Origin: Gemmatimonas sp.
GTDB taxonomy: Bacteria > Gemmatimonadota > Gemmatimonadetes > Gemmatimonadales > Gemmatimonadaceae
Direction: 5' to 3'
NCBI GenBank assembly: GCA_023910675.1
Contig: JAAVWC010000017.1
Span: forward strand, 22,233-86,232
DNA length: 64,000 nucleotides
The first letter of the stretch is position 1, and the number at the start of each line of letters is the position of its first letter. Shown in pieces: positions 57,353-64,000 of this stretch. The translations under genes were made by a program, and so were the position numbers. The notes beneath the pieces were generated by a model. That model was not told the DNA's origin. It did no database searches and saw only the letters and a program-made list of their open reading frames with translations.

Positions 57353-58120
57353 TTACACCTTGTGGTACGTAATGCGTGCCGCCTCGCGGCGGTCTTCGGC
57401 CACGTAGATCTCGAAATCGCTGAAGAACGCCGGTGCCTCCGCCTGCAACACGCGGAGCACCATCACCGCCGCCCGGCGGATTTCGAGTTCCGCCGCTTCA
57501 CTCGAGCGGAGCTCCAGCATGGTGCGCCACGCGCGCGCATTGCCGGTGACGACGATCTTGGTTTCGGTGCTGTTGGGGAGCACCCCACGCGCCGCTTCGC
57601 GCGCCATCTTGCGGCGATGCACCTTGTCGTCCACCCACGAGTAACGCGCCATGAGTGAATCGACGAGCGCGATGTAGCTGTCGAGCGCCGACGCGACCTG
57701 CGCCGTCCACGCCTCTTCGAGCGGCGCCTCGCCGATCATGGCGGGGGGCATCACGAACTGCGCGTCGCTTTCGTCGACGTAGCGCTGCGAGAGTTGCGAG
57801 TACGCAAAGCCGGCGCGGTGACGCACGAGTTCGTGCGTGAGCGAGCGGCTCACGCCTTCGAGGAGCAGCGAATAACTCGCGTGCTCGAGCACACTGCCGT
57901 GGCCCTGCTTCTTGATATTCTCCAAATACTCGCGCGTAGAGCGTCCCGCCGGGTTGCGCTGACTCATGTAGCACAGACGTCCCGCAAATTCCGATAAGCG
58001 CTCGCCGTCGGTGGAGTCGCCAATCCATTGCACCGGCACGTGCGCCGGTTCGACGAACTGAGGACGTGCGAGCACCGTGACTTTGGGTTCGCGCAAAACG
58101 GCGGCAGCGGAAAGCGGCAT
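57353..58120 (-). CDS. thyX: Flavin-dependent thymidylate synthase
   Basis: A 255-residue enzyme that makes dTMP from dUMP using FAD, NADPH and methylene-tetrahydrofolate, replacing ThyA. The ThyX signature RHRAGFAYSQLSQRY begins at residue 100, with the active-site Ser at 108 or 111. Also visible are GHGSVLEHASYSLLLEGVSR and the C-terminal ARAWRTMLELRSSEAAELEI, with nucleotide-binding Arg residues. Start ATG 58120. Immediately upstream is a short tandem repeat (58123-58173), so its promoter and leader are constrained by that. Confidence 0.96.
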   Translation of the reverse strand: MPLSAAAVLREPKVTVLARPQFVEPAHVPVQWIGDSTDGERLSEFAGRLCYMSQRNPAGRSTREYLENIKKQGHGSVLEHASYSLLLEGVSRSLTHELVRHRAGFAYSQLSQRYVDESDAQFVMPPAMIGEAPLEEAWTAQVASALDSYIALVDSLMARYSWVDDKVHRRKMAREAARGVLPNSTETKIVVTGNARAWRTMLELRSSEAAELEIRRAAVMVLRVLQAEAPAFFSDFEIYVAEDRREAARITYHKV

Positions 58121-58122
58121 CG

Positions 58123-58173
58123 GCAGAGGAGTGCAGAGGAGTGCAGAGGAGTGCAGAGGAGTGCAGAGGAGAG
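58123..58173. repeat. 10-bp tandem repeat upstream of thyX
   Basis: Five copies of gcagaggagt in a row, ending gcagaggaga. The minus strand reads actcctctgc repeated. It abuts the thyX start (58120) and lies within the divergent gap to the MarR gene, so changes in copy number could affect thyX expression by slipped-strand variation. Confidence 0.9.
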
Positions 58174-58280
58174 GTCATCGGCAGCGGCGAGTGCCTCGCG
58201 GCACGGCAGCCCCGCTATAGTTTAACCGGACCCGAGGCCGGTGCTTGCCTCGTCTTGAATATTCCTTTCGCGGCCGCCCA

Positions 58281-58769
58281 ATGTCCTCCCAGCGCCCCAG
58301 CACGCGCTCCAGTCAGCAGGAAGTCCAACAGGTCCGTCCGTTCCGCTCGCGCGCGCAGGAGGCCACAATCGCCCTCATGCGGACGGCGTCCGTGCTGTCG
58401 CGTCGCTACGCACGACTCGTCGAACCCCATGGCGTCAGTCTCGCCCAGTACACCGTGCTCCGCATTTTGCGCGGCGCCGGACCGGAAGGGCTGCCCACGC
58501 TCGCCATCCGCGATCGCATGATCGACGAAGGCTCGACGGTCACGCGCCTGCTGGACAAGCTCGAACGGGCGGGGCTCGTGACTCGCGACCGGAGTCGCCC
58601 CGATCGCCGGCAGGTGCTCTGTCGCCTTACTCCTGCTGGGGATCAGCTACTGGCCACACTCGACCCGGTCATGGACGACACCGACATCGCGACCATGTCG
58701 GTGTTGAACGACGAGGCGCTCGCGCAGTTCATCGAGCTGCTCGCGACGGTGAGGACGGGGCAGGCGTAG
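58281..58769 (+). CDS. MarR-family transcriptional regulator
   Basis: A 162-residue winged helix-turn-helix protein. Recognition region: LAIRDRMIDEGSTVTRLLDK, then ERAGLVTRDRSRPDRRQVLC, with the basic wing (RSRPDRRQV) typical of MarR. A 30-residue basic N-terminal arm precedes it. It probably acts as a dimeric repressor answering to a small aromatic ligand or oxidant; the target is not shown. The gene diverges from thyX over 160 bp and may regulate it, but no operator palindrome was identified. ATG at 58281 chosen; a frame from 58245 also exists. Confidence 0.9.
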   Translation: MSSQRPSTRSSQQEVQQVRPFRSRAQEATIALMRTASVLSRRYARLVEPHGVSLAQYTVLRILRGAGPEGLPTLAIRDRMIDEGSTVTRLLDKLERAGLVTRDRSRPDRRQVLCRLTPAGDQLLATLDPVMDDTDIATMSVLNDEALAQFIELLATVRTGQA

Positions 58770-58797
58770 AGAAAGGAAGACGGGCGACGCGATTTCT

Positions 58798-60474
58798 TTA
58801 TTTCGCGGGTGGTTCCGCCGGCGACCCTTCCCCCAACCGAAACCGGCTCCAGTCGCGTGTCCGCTCGATCTCGGCCAGCACCGTCGCCGCCTCAGGGGGG
58901 AGCGCCGGTGCCTCGGGGTCGTGGCGCAGCAGGTCGAAGGGCACGTCGCCGTCGCGCGCGACCTTGCACCCGGGGTTGAGCACCCCGCTCGGGTCGGCGG
59001 CGTCCTTGATGTGCGCAAAGGCCGCCAGCGCGTCCGGCCCCCATACCCGCGTCAACAGCGGGGCGCGCAGTCGGCCGTCCCCATGTTCGCCGGCTAGCGT
59101 GCCTCCCAGCTGCGCGGTGAGTTCGCAGACACTGTCGAGAATGCCGTGCACGCGGTCCCGCCAGCCGGCGGCGGTCGTGTCGACCAGGGGGTTCACATGC
59201 GCGTGCGCGTCGCCGGCGTGCCCGAAAATCACCCCCAGCGTTTCGAACCGGTCGAGGGTGGCGCGCACGCCGCGGACATATGCCGGGAACTGCTCGGGCG
59301 GGACGCAGCCGTCCTCGATGAACTGCATGCTCCGGAGCCGCGGCGCGAGCTGCGACAGAATGGGGCTGGCGGCGTGGCGGAGCGCCCAGAGCGCGTGGGC
59401 CGCTTCCTTCTCCATCGCAGTATGTATCTGCATCGCGCCATTTTCACGCCATGAACGCGTGAGTGCATCGAGAAATCCGGCACAATCGTTTTGGCCGTCA
59501 CCTTCCACCTCGGCGATCAGAACCGCCTCGGCGTGCTGCGGCACCCCGGTGGGACCGCCGCGCGCGGCCACCTCGAGGAAGGTGCGGTCGAGCAACTCGC
59601 ACGCCGTCGCCCCCGCGCCCGCGGCCAGCCCGGCGCAGACCGTCGCCGCCTCCAGCGTCGAGAACGTGGCCAAGACCGTCGCTGTTGCCCCTGCGACCGG
59701 GGTCAGCGCCAACTCCACCTCGGTGAACAGCGCCAGCGTCCCCTCGCTGCCGACGAGCAGATCGACCAGGTGACCAGTGGGGGCCAGGGCCGGGGCGATA
59801 CCATAACCCGACGACTCCTTCCGCACCCCCGGGTGCACCAGCGCTGCCCGCGGTACCCCGCGCTCGATCTCGGCCAGCGCCTGCACCAGCCGCCGCACCG
59901 CAGGCAGATGAGCGGGTAGCGGGCGTTCGCGATGGACCCACGCGTCGGTGCCGTCATCGAAAACGCATCGCACTCCCAGCACCCACGGGCGCGTGGCCCC
60001 AAAGCGCAGCGTGCGCACTCCCGCCGCATTCGCCCCTACCATGCCGCCAATGGTGCAGAAGGCGCCGCTCGACGGGTCGACGGGAAAGCGCAACCCCGCG
60101 GTCCGCGCGGCGCTATCGATGGCTCCGCGAAGCGCCCCAGCGCCGACGGTAATGCGCCGCGCCTCGCGGTTCACGGTGCCGATCGGCGTGAGACGCGAGA
60201 GATCCACCACCACGCCGGGCCCGACGGCCCCCGCGGCCATGCTGCTCCCCGACCCGCGGGGAATCAGCGCCGCGCCCGTGCGCTTGGCCCAACGCGCGAG
60301 GGCGGGGACGTCGTCGGCATCGGCGGGCACCGCCACGGCGGCCGGCAAACAGCGGGCGATCCCGGCCCCCTCGGCGTAGAGGGCGCGCGCCATCAGGTCC
60401 GTGCGGAAGAGCCCACGGAAGTGGTCGGGGCGGTCGACGTCGTGCGCAGGCAGAGTCACGCGGGGAAGCTCCAT
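58798..60474 (-). CDS. FAD-linked oxidase, GlcD / D-lactate dehydrogenase-like
   Basis: A 558-residue flavoprotein. The FAD-binding type 4 (PCMH) domain lies in the first 230 residues (LIPRGSGSSMAAGAVGPGVV near residue 70; VDPSSGAFCTIGGMVGANAA near residue 130). The C-terminal FAD-oxidase cap includes GVIFGHAGDAHAHVNPLVD near residue 420 and GTLAGEHGDGRLRAPLLTRV near residue 465, both typical of glycolate oxidase GlcD and D-2-hydroxyacid dehydrogenases. No Fe-S domain or GlcE/GlcF partner follows, so it is a single-subunit oxidase. Substrate is probably a D-2-hydroxy acid. ATG 60474 is preferred to 60594, which would lie in the palindromic region. Confidence 0.9.
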   Translation of the reverse strand: MELPRVTLPAHDVDRPDHFRGLFRTDLMARALYAEGAGIARCLPAAVAVPADADDVPALARWAKRTGAALIPRGSGSSMAAGAVGPGVVVDLSRLTPIGTVNREARRITVGAGALRGAIDSAARTAGLRFPVDPSSGAFCTIGGMVGANAAGVRTLRFGATRPWVLGVRCVFDDGTDAWVHRERPLPAHLPAVRRLVQALAEIERGVPRAALVHPGVRKESSGYGIAPALAPTGHLVDLLVGSEGTLALFTEVELALTPVAGATATVLATFSTLEAATVCAGLAAGAGATACELLDRTFLEVAARGGPTGVPQHAEAVLIAEVEGDGQNDCAGFLDALTRSWRENGAMQIHTAMEKEAAHALWALRHAASPILSQLAPRLRSMQFIEDGCVPPEQFPAYVRGVRATLDRFETLGVIFGHAGDAHAHVNPLVDTTAAGWRDRVHGILDSVCELTAQLGGTLAGEHGDGRLRAPLLTRVWGPDALAAFAHIKDAADPSGVLNPGCKVARDGDVPFDLLRHDPEAPALPPEAATVLAEIERTRDWSRFRLGEGSPAEPPAK

Positions 60475-60489
60475 GCGGCGCACTCTCGG

Positions 60490-60888
60490 TGCAAGGGTCG
60501 GGGGGTCGTGGTCGGGGCCCATGGGTCTGGGGGGGGTCTTGGCACAGCCACCACAGTCGGGGCACATCCACGACAGTCGGGGCACTGCCACCACAGTCGG
60601 GGTCTACCAACAGTCGACGTCTCCGTCGGGTCGGGCGCTACGCTGCGCTGGCGCGTCGGGGTCGGGGGTCGGGGTTAAAGTGTCGGGGCTGCCCCGACCC
60701 TGACCCCGACATTTGTGCCCCGACCCCCGACGCGCCAGCGCAGCGTAGCGCCCGACCCGACCGGGACCCCGACCGCCGGTAGACCCCGACTGTGGTGGCA
60801 GTACCCCGACTGTCGTAGCAGTACCCCGACTGTAGTGGCCGTACCCCGACCACCCCCCGCAACCCCGACCCCGACCAAGCCAACAAAA
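60490..60888. repeat. ~400-bp palindromic intergenic region built of cagtcgggg units
   Basis: The entire divergent gap is an imperfect inverted repeat centred near 60690. The inner part is a 37-bp perfect arm pair: left 60625-60661 (starts gtcgggtcgggcgctacgct), right 60725-60761. Outward, the left side has cagtcgggg units at about 60554, 60574, 60594 and 60613, and the right side has ccccgactg units at about 60784, 60804 and 60824 with matching spacers (gccaccacagtcggggtcta / tagaccccgactgtggtggc). The outermost g-rich stretch also pairs. It lies between the FAD oxidase and squalene-synthase-like genes. Function unknown. Confidence 0.92.
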
Positions 60889-60944
60889 AAGCAGCCAGTC
60901 CGAACTCGGTGACGCCGCCCCCTCGACATCGTATCTTGAACACC

Positions 60945-62006
60945 ATGACGCTCCCCGCCCCAGTCAACGACGCCCTCCGCCGCCGCGACGCCGCGCGCTT
61001 CTGCGAGGCCATTCTGCCCGCAGTCTCGCGCACCTTCGCGCTCGGCATCAAGGTGCTCCCCGGAGCGCTGGGACAGGCGGTACTCGACGCGTATCTGCTC
61101 TGCCGCATCGCCGACACCGTCGAAGACGCTCCCGGCATCGACCCGCACGTAAAGGCGGCGCTCTTCGACGACTTCCTCGCCGCCTTCGACGACGCCGAGG
61201 CGCTCGCGCGCTTCAACGCCGGCGTGCAAGCGCTCACCGGCGATCTCGCGCACCTCACGCTCACGCAGAACACGCCGCTCGTCATCGAACACTTCACGCG
61301 TCTGCCCACCAACACGCAGATGCTCGTGCGCAAATGGGTCGCCGAAATGGCCATCGGCATGCGCAAGTTCGTGCTGCTCTACCCCAACGGCATTCGCATT
61401 CAGACCGTCGACGAGTACAAGGAGTACTGCTACTACGTCGCCGGGACGGTGGGGTACATGCTCACCGATTTGTGGCACGAGCATTCGCCGAGCATCGGCT
61501 CGCGCCGCTACGAAATCCTGCGCGAACGATGCCGCGCGTTTGCCGAAGCGCTGCAGACGGTGAACATCCTCAAAGACGTCGCCGTCGACGCCGAAAAGGA
61601 AAACTCGGTGTACGTCCCCGAAGAACTGCTGCGCGCACACGGTAGCTCACAGAGCAGCATTCTCGCGCCCGAGCTCATGCTCAAGAACCGCGAAGCGCTC
61701 ACGCAGCTCATCAAACTTGCGTGGCACGATCTCGAAGAGGCGCTCATCTATCTGCTCGACATCCCGCGTCGCGCCGTGAGCATTCGCCTGTTCTGCATTC
61801 TGCCGCTGTTGCTGGCGTACGCCACATTGCGCGATCTCGTGCAGAGCAACGCCATGCTCACGCCAGGTGGCAGCGTGAAGATCACGCGCCGCGAAGTGAA
61901 GAGCCTCCTCATGACCGGCAGCATGCTCGTCATGAGCAACGCCGGCGTGCGCTGGCTCGTCGCACGCGTGCGGCGCCGGAGCTTCGAGCTCGCGTTCGCC
62001 GGCTAA
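60945..62006 (+). CDS. Squalene/phytoene synthase family, squalene-synthase-like
   Basis: A 353-residue prenyl-diphosphate condensing enzyme. Both Asp-rich motifs that bind Mg-diphosphate are present: RIADTVEDA near residue 53 and NILKDVAVDAEKENSVYVPE near residue 208. VDEYKEYCYYVAGTVGYMLT near residue 158 closely matches the YCxYVAG motif of squalene synthases, and a hydrophobic C-terminal part (IRLFCILPLLLAYATLRDLV) agrees with membrane association. It probably joins two farnesyl diphosphates to squalene for hopanoids or sterols, or makes a related C30 precursor. No cyclase is in the window. ATG 60945 is chosen over 60909. Its stop overlaps the convergent next gene by 4 nt. Confidence 0.9.
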   Translation: MTLPAPVNDALRRRDAARFCEAILPAVSRTFALGIKVLPGALGQAVLDAYLLCRIADTVEDAPGIDPHVKAALFDDFLAAFDDAEALARFNAGVQALTGDLAHLTLTQNTPLVIEHFTRLPTNTQMLVRKWVAEMAIGMRKFVLLYPNGIRIQTVDEYKEYCYYVAGTVGYMLTDLWHEHSPSIGSRRYEILRERCRAFAEALQTVNILKDVAVDAEKENSVYVPEELLRAHGSSQSSILAPELMLKNREALTQLIKLAWHDLEEALIYLLDIPRRAVSIRLFCILPLLLAYATLRDLVQSNAMLTPGGSVKITRREVKSLLMTGSMLVMSNAGVRWLVARVRRRSFELAFAG

Positions 62007-62827
62007 ATCGACCCCGACCCCTTCAGCATCCGGTCCAGCAAACTCGGCGCCGCCTCCAGCCGCCCCTGCTGCGCCTCGTCCAGCAGATACTCGAGACGCT
62101 GCTGCACACGCCCCACCATGCCGCGAAACTGCTTCGACAGCGCGCGCCACGAGAACCACGTCACGCCCGCCGACAACGTGGCCATCAGCGCCAGCGATAC
62201 TACCGCCACCTGCGGCACCGCGAGCGACAGAACCACCAGCGGGATGGCCGCAACGAACATGATCAACAGCATGCCGGCAGCCGTGCCCAACGTCGCGTTG
62301 CGTACCGATTTGCGCGCGCCATGCACCACCGCGTCGAAACGCAGCACCGACCGCGTGTCGTCGATTTGGGTCGCGCTGATCACCAGCTGATCGAGTCGCA
62401 CCAAATCGAATCGACGTCCGCCTGAGCCAAGCGACCGGAAGAAGTTGCCCAGCGGATCACGACGCGGTTCCCACACCATGCGCTCCGGCGTGCGACGCAC
62501 CGCCACCATGAACTCGTTGCGTGGCAGAAACGCTTCGAGGTTGCGCAGCAGCTGTTCGGGTGTGCCCTGCATGGTGCGTTGCGCACTCACCACCGACGGC
62601 CCCAGCGACGACAGCGCGCCGCCCGCCTCCTCCGGCGTCAGCGAAATCTGCGCACGCTCCTCGGCGATGGCCTGACGCACATGCTGCACGTCGAGCCCCA
62701 CTTCCTTGGCGATCTCCACCAGCCGCGCTTCGCTGATGCTTTCGCCGGGTTCGGTGGTGCTCGTGTTCTGCAGCTCGGACGCGCGCGCCAGCACACGTTC
62801 GAGCGCCGTACGTGGGAGGTCGCTCAT
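62003..62827 (-). CDS. Membrane protein of unknown function, 274 aa
   Basis: The N-terminal half is soluble; residues 28-55 (GESISEARLVEIAKEVGLDV) look like a small helix-turn-helix-like or SHOCT-like segment. Two adjacent TM helices occupy residues 178-220 (LGTAAGMLLIMFVAAIPLVV and VAVVSLALMATLSAGVTWFS), and the C-terminus is basic and helical. No assigned family. Its start overlaps the stop of the lipoprotein gene upstream (62824-62827), so the two are coupled. Convergent with the squalene-synthase-like gene, overlapping 4 nt. Confidence 0.7.
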   Translation of the reverse strand: MSDLPRTALERVLARASELQNTSTTEPGESISEARLVEIAKEVGLDVQHVRQAIAEERAQISLTPEEAGGALSSLGPSVVSAQRTMQGTPEQLLRNLEAFLPRNEFMVAVRRTPERMVWEPRRDPLGNFFRSLGSGGRRFDLVRLDQLVISATQIDDTRSVLRFDAVVHGARKSVRNATLGTAAGMLLIMFVAAIPLVVLSLAVPQVAVVSLALMATLSAGVTWFSWRALSKQFRGMVGRVQQRLEYLLDEAQQGRLEAAPSLLDRMLKGSGSI

Positions 62828-63933
62828 ATTCCGCTCAGGACGATATCGATTTGCCGCGACAGCGCATCGCGAATGATGCCCGGCAGCGAAAAGCTGCGCT
62901 CGAACGATGCCGCCAGGGCGCCCTCGACGCGCTGGCCCGACTGCGCGAGATAGTAGCGCTGATACGGCGCGAGTAGTTCCGGCGCGAGTTTGGCCAGCAG
63001 CATTGCCCCCGCCTGCACCTGCGCACTCGACACATACTTGTCGGCCACGCCGCTCCGCTGCTCGGCCGGCGTCGTGTTGTCACTCACGACAGGACCCACC
63101 AGCGCCCCCGTCGCTTCGTGCGCGAACACCAGCACCACCTGCACCGCATCGGCCGGGCGCGCGGGATATGTCACCGCCACCATCGTGCGCCCCGTGTAGC
63201 CGGGCCCCGTGCGTCCTTCGCCGCCAATGGGCAGCGACAACACCATGTCGCCCTGCCGCTGCGAGCTGTTGCTCAGAAAGCGCTCGAACTTGTCGCGATA
63301 CCCCTTCTGCCACAGGCTATCGACCGCCGTAATGGTCGCCGCGCGTTCGCGCAGTTGGCGCTGATGCTCCGGCAGAAAGAAACGCATGCCTTCGTCCTGT
63401 ACCGCCGTGAGGAACAGTCGCAGCCACTCACGGTCGGTCGCCGAGCCGAACACCGATGCGAACTGCTGCATGCGGATCGCCGCTTCACGCGACGGGGCAC
63501 GGCGCACGTCGCCAGCCAGCTGCAGGAACTGCTCGGCGCTCCCGCGCAACTCTTCCCAGTTCGCAAAGCCGAACGGCAGAAACTGTGCGCCGAGATAGCC
63601 GCTGCGCCGCAGTCCCTTGATGAGCGTTTCGCGATTGCCATCGAGCGCCGTCAGCAGATTCCGCTGATTCTTGATGACGGTGATCGAGTCGCGATAGCCG
63701 CGACGATACAGCGGCACCGCCGACGAATCGTCGCTCAGCATGGCGAACGAATGCAGCCACAGATCGACGTGCGGCACGGTACGCACAGGCCAGCGTAACG
63801 CCGGTTGCGCCGCAGGCTGCTCCACCCCCACCGGGGTCACGGTAGCAGCGGGCGCGGCCGCCGTTTGCATCGAGCCCGTCGCACACCCCGACAACAGCCC
63901 CGCGCCAAGCACAAAAACAAGACGGAATACCAT
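62824..63933 (-). CDS. Lipoprotein of unknown function, 369 aa
   Basis: An exported lipoprotein (MVFRLVFVLGAGLLSGCATG, lipobox LLSGC). The mature part has no recognised domain; visible blocks are RWPVRTVPHVDLWLHSFAML near residue 60, LPFGFANWEELRGSAEQFLQ and VQVVLVFAHEATGALVGPVV, which has an isolated HE pair but no full HExxH zinc motif. ATG at 63933 chosen with an AAGGG ribosome-binding site just upstream; the frame to 63969 would place the signal peptide internally. It is followed by, and overlaps, the 274-residue membrane protein gene; both may work in the envelope. Confidence 0.72.
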   Translation of the reverse strand: MVFRLVFVLGAGLLSGCATGSMQTAAAPAATVTPVGVEQPAAQPALRWPVRTVPHVDLWLHSFAMLSDDSSAVPLYRRGYRDSITVIKNQRNLLTALDGNRETLIKGLRRSGYLGAQFLPFGFANWEELRGSAEQFLQLAGDVRRAPSREAAIRMQQFASVFGSATDREWLRLFLTAVQDEGMRFFLPEHQRQLRERAATITAVDSLWQKGYRDKFERFLSNSSQRQGDMVLSLPIGGEGRTGPGYTGRTMVAVTYPARPADAVQVVLVFAHEATGALVGPVVSDNTTPAEQRSGVADKYVSSAQVQAGAMLLAKLAPELLAPYQRYYLAQSGQRVEGALAASFERSFSLPGIIRDALSRQIDIVLSGI

Positions 63934-63980
63934 CCCTTCAATACACACAGGGACCGGTATGGGATTCAAGCGGGCAAAAA

Positions 63981-64000
63981 CCGCCGTTCCCCGCCCCTGC
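63981..64000. repeat. Edge of another 120-bp hairpin repeat
   Basis: The last bases, accgccgttccccgcccctg, match the reverse complement of the G-rich linker of the 120-bp repeat (cgcgggggaacggcgg) and so appear to begin another copy or array outside the window, upstream of the minus-strand lipoprotein gene. Too short to be certain. Confidence 0.5.

Noticed and set aside
62824..63933. Zinc metallopeptidase
   Set aside because: The only HE pair (FAHEATGAL) lacks the second His of HExxH and no third ligand is evident.

Overview
The window is GC-rich bacterial DNA whose gene content best fits a Gemmatimonadota-like, Gram-negative soil or water bacterium. The pointers are TonB-receptor and Ig-like proteins, a DUF1501/DUF1800 pair, a Rho factor with a long disordered arm, a squalene-synthase-type enzyme and cytochrome bd. 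The phylum is an inference from gene style; no rRNA or other decisive marker is present. I found no tRNA, rRNA, CRISPR array, transposase or phage gene.

Layout. 0-7 kb: end of a sugar transporter, a trehalase, then a damaged VWA gene running without a stop into a damaged TonB receptor. 6.65-7.49 kb: tandem array of a 120-bp hairpin repeat. 7.5-13.8 kb (minus): a nucleoside-type ABC importer (BMP binding protein, ATPase, two permeases) with an MFS transporter and a Nudix hydrolase. 13.9-15.4 kb: exported TPR protein. 15.5-23.9 kb (plus): tightly packed run nadB-nadA-nadC, an unknown protein, fumarylacetoacetase and cydAB. 23.9-28.3 kb: response regulator, long-chain acyl-CoA dehydrogenase and Ig-like lipoprotein. 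28.3-32.3 kb: an intergenic palindrome, a frameshifted membrane glycosyltransferase, crcB and an M20 peptidase. 32.3-34.8 kb: a PstS-like protein and porin pair plus a decayed second copy of both. 34.8-39.5 kb: two tandem chemoreceptors with near-identical 3' halves. 39.7-46.8 kb: rho, small TPR and AhpD-like proteins, polysaccharide deacetylase and PBP1A. 46.8-50.1 kb: a single hairpin repeat and the DUF1501/DUF1800 pair. 50.2-51.7 kb: a 12-copy array of the same 120-bp repeat. 51.7-55.2 kb: two unknown proteins and an EF-G paralogue. 55.3-57.3 kb: a hairpin element and a wrecked minor-pilin cluster. 57.4-64 kb: thyX, a MarR regulator, a FAD oxidase, a ~400-bp palindromic intergenic region, a squalene-synthase-like gene, two unknown proteins, and the edge of another 120-bp repeat.

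Two themes stand out. First, intergenic DNA is rich in long palindromes of at least four sequence families, including a tandem hairpin repeat seen in two arrays, one single copy and possibly at the window edge. Second, several loci carry in-frame stops, frameshifts or deletions (VWA/TonB, glycosyltransferase, PstS/porin copy, chemoreceptor 1 tail, deacetylase tail, pilin cluster). Some are clearly genuine decay; others could be residual sequence errors. Core metabolic genes (NAD synthesis, rho, thyX, PBP1A, cydAB) look intact.
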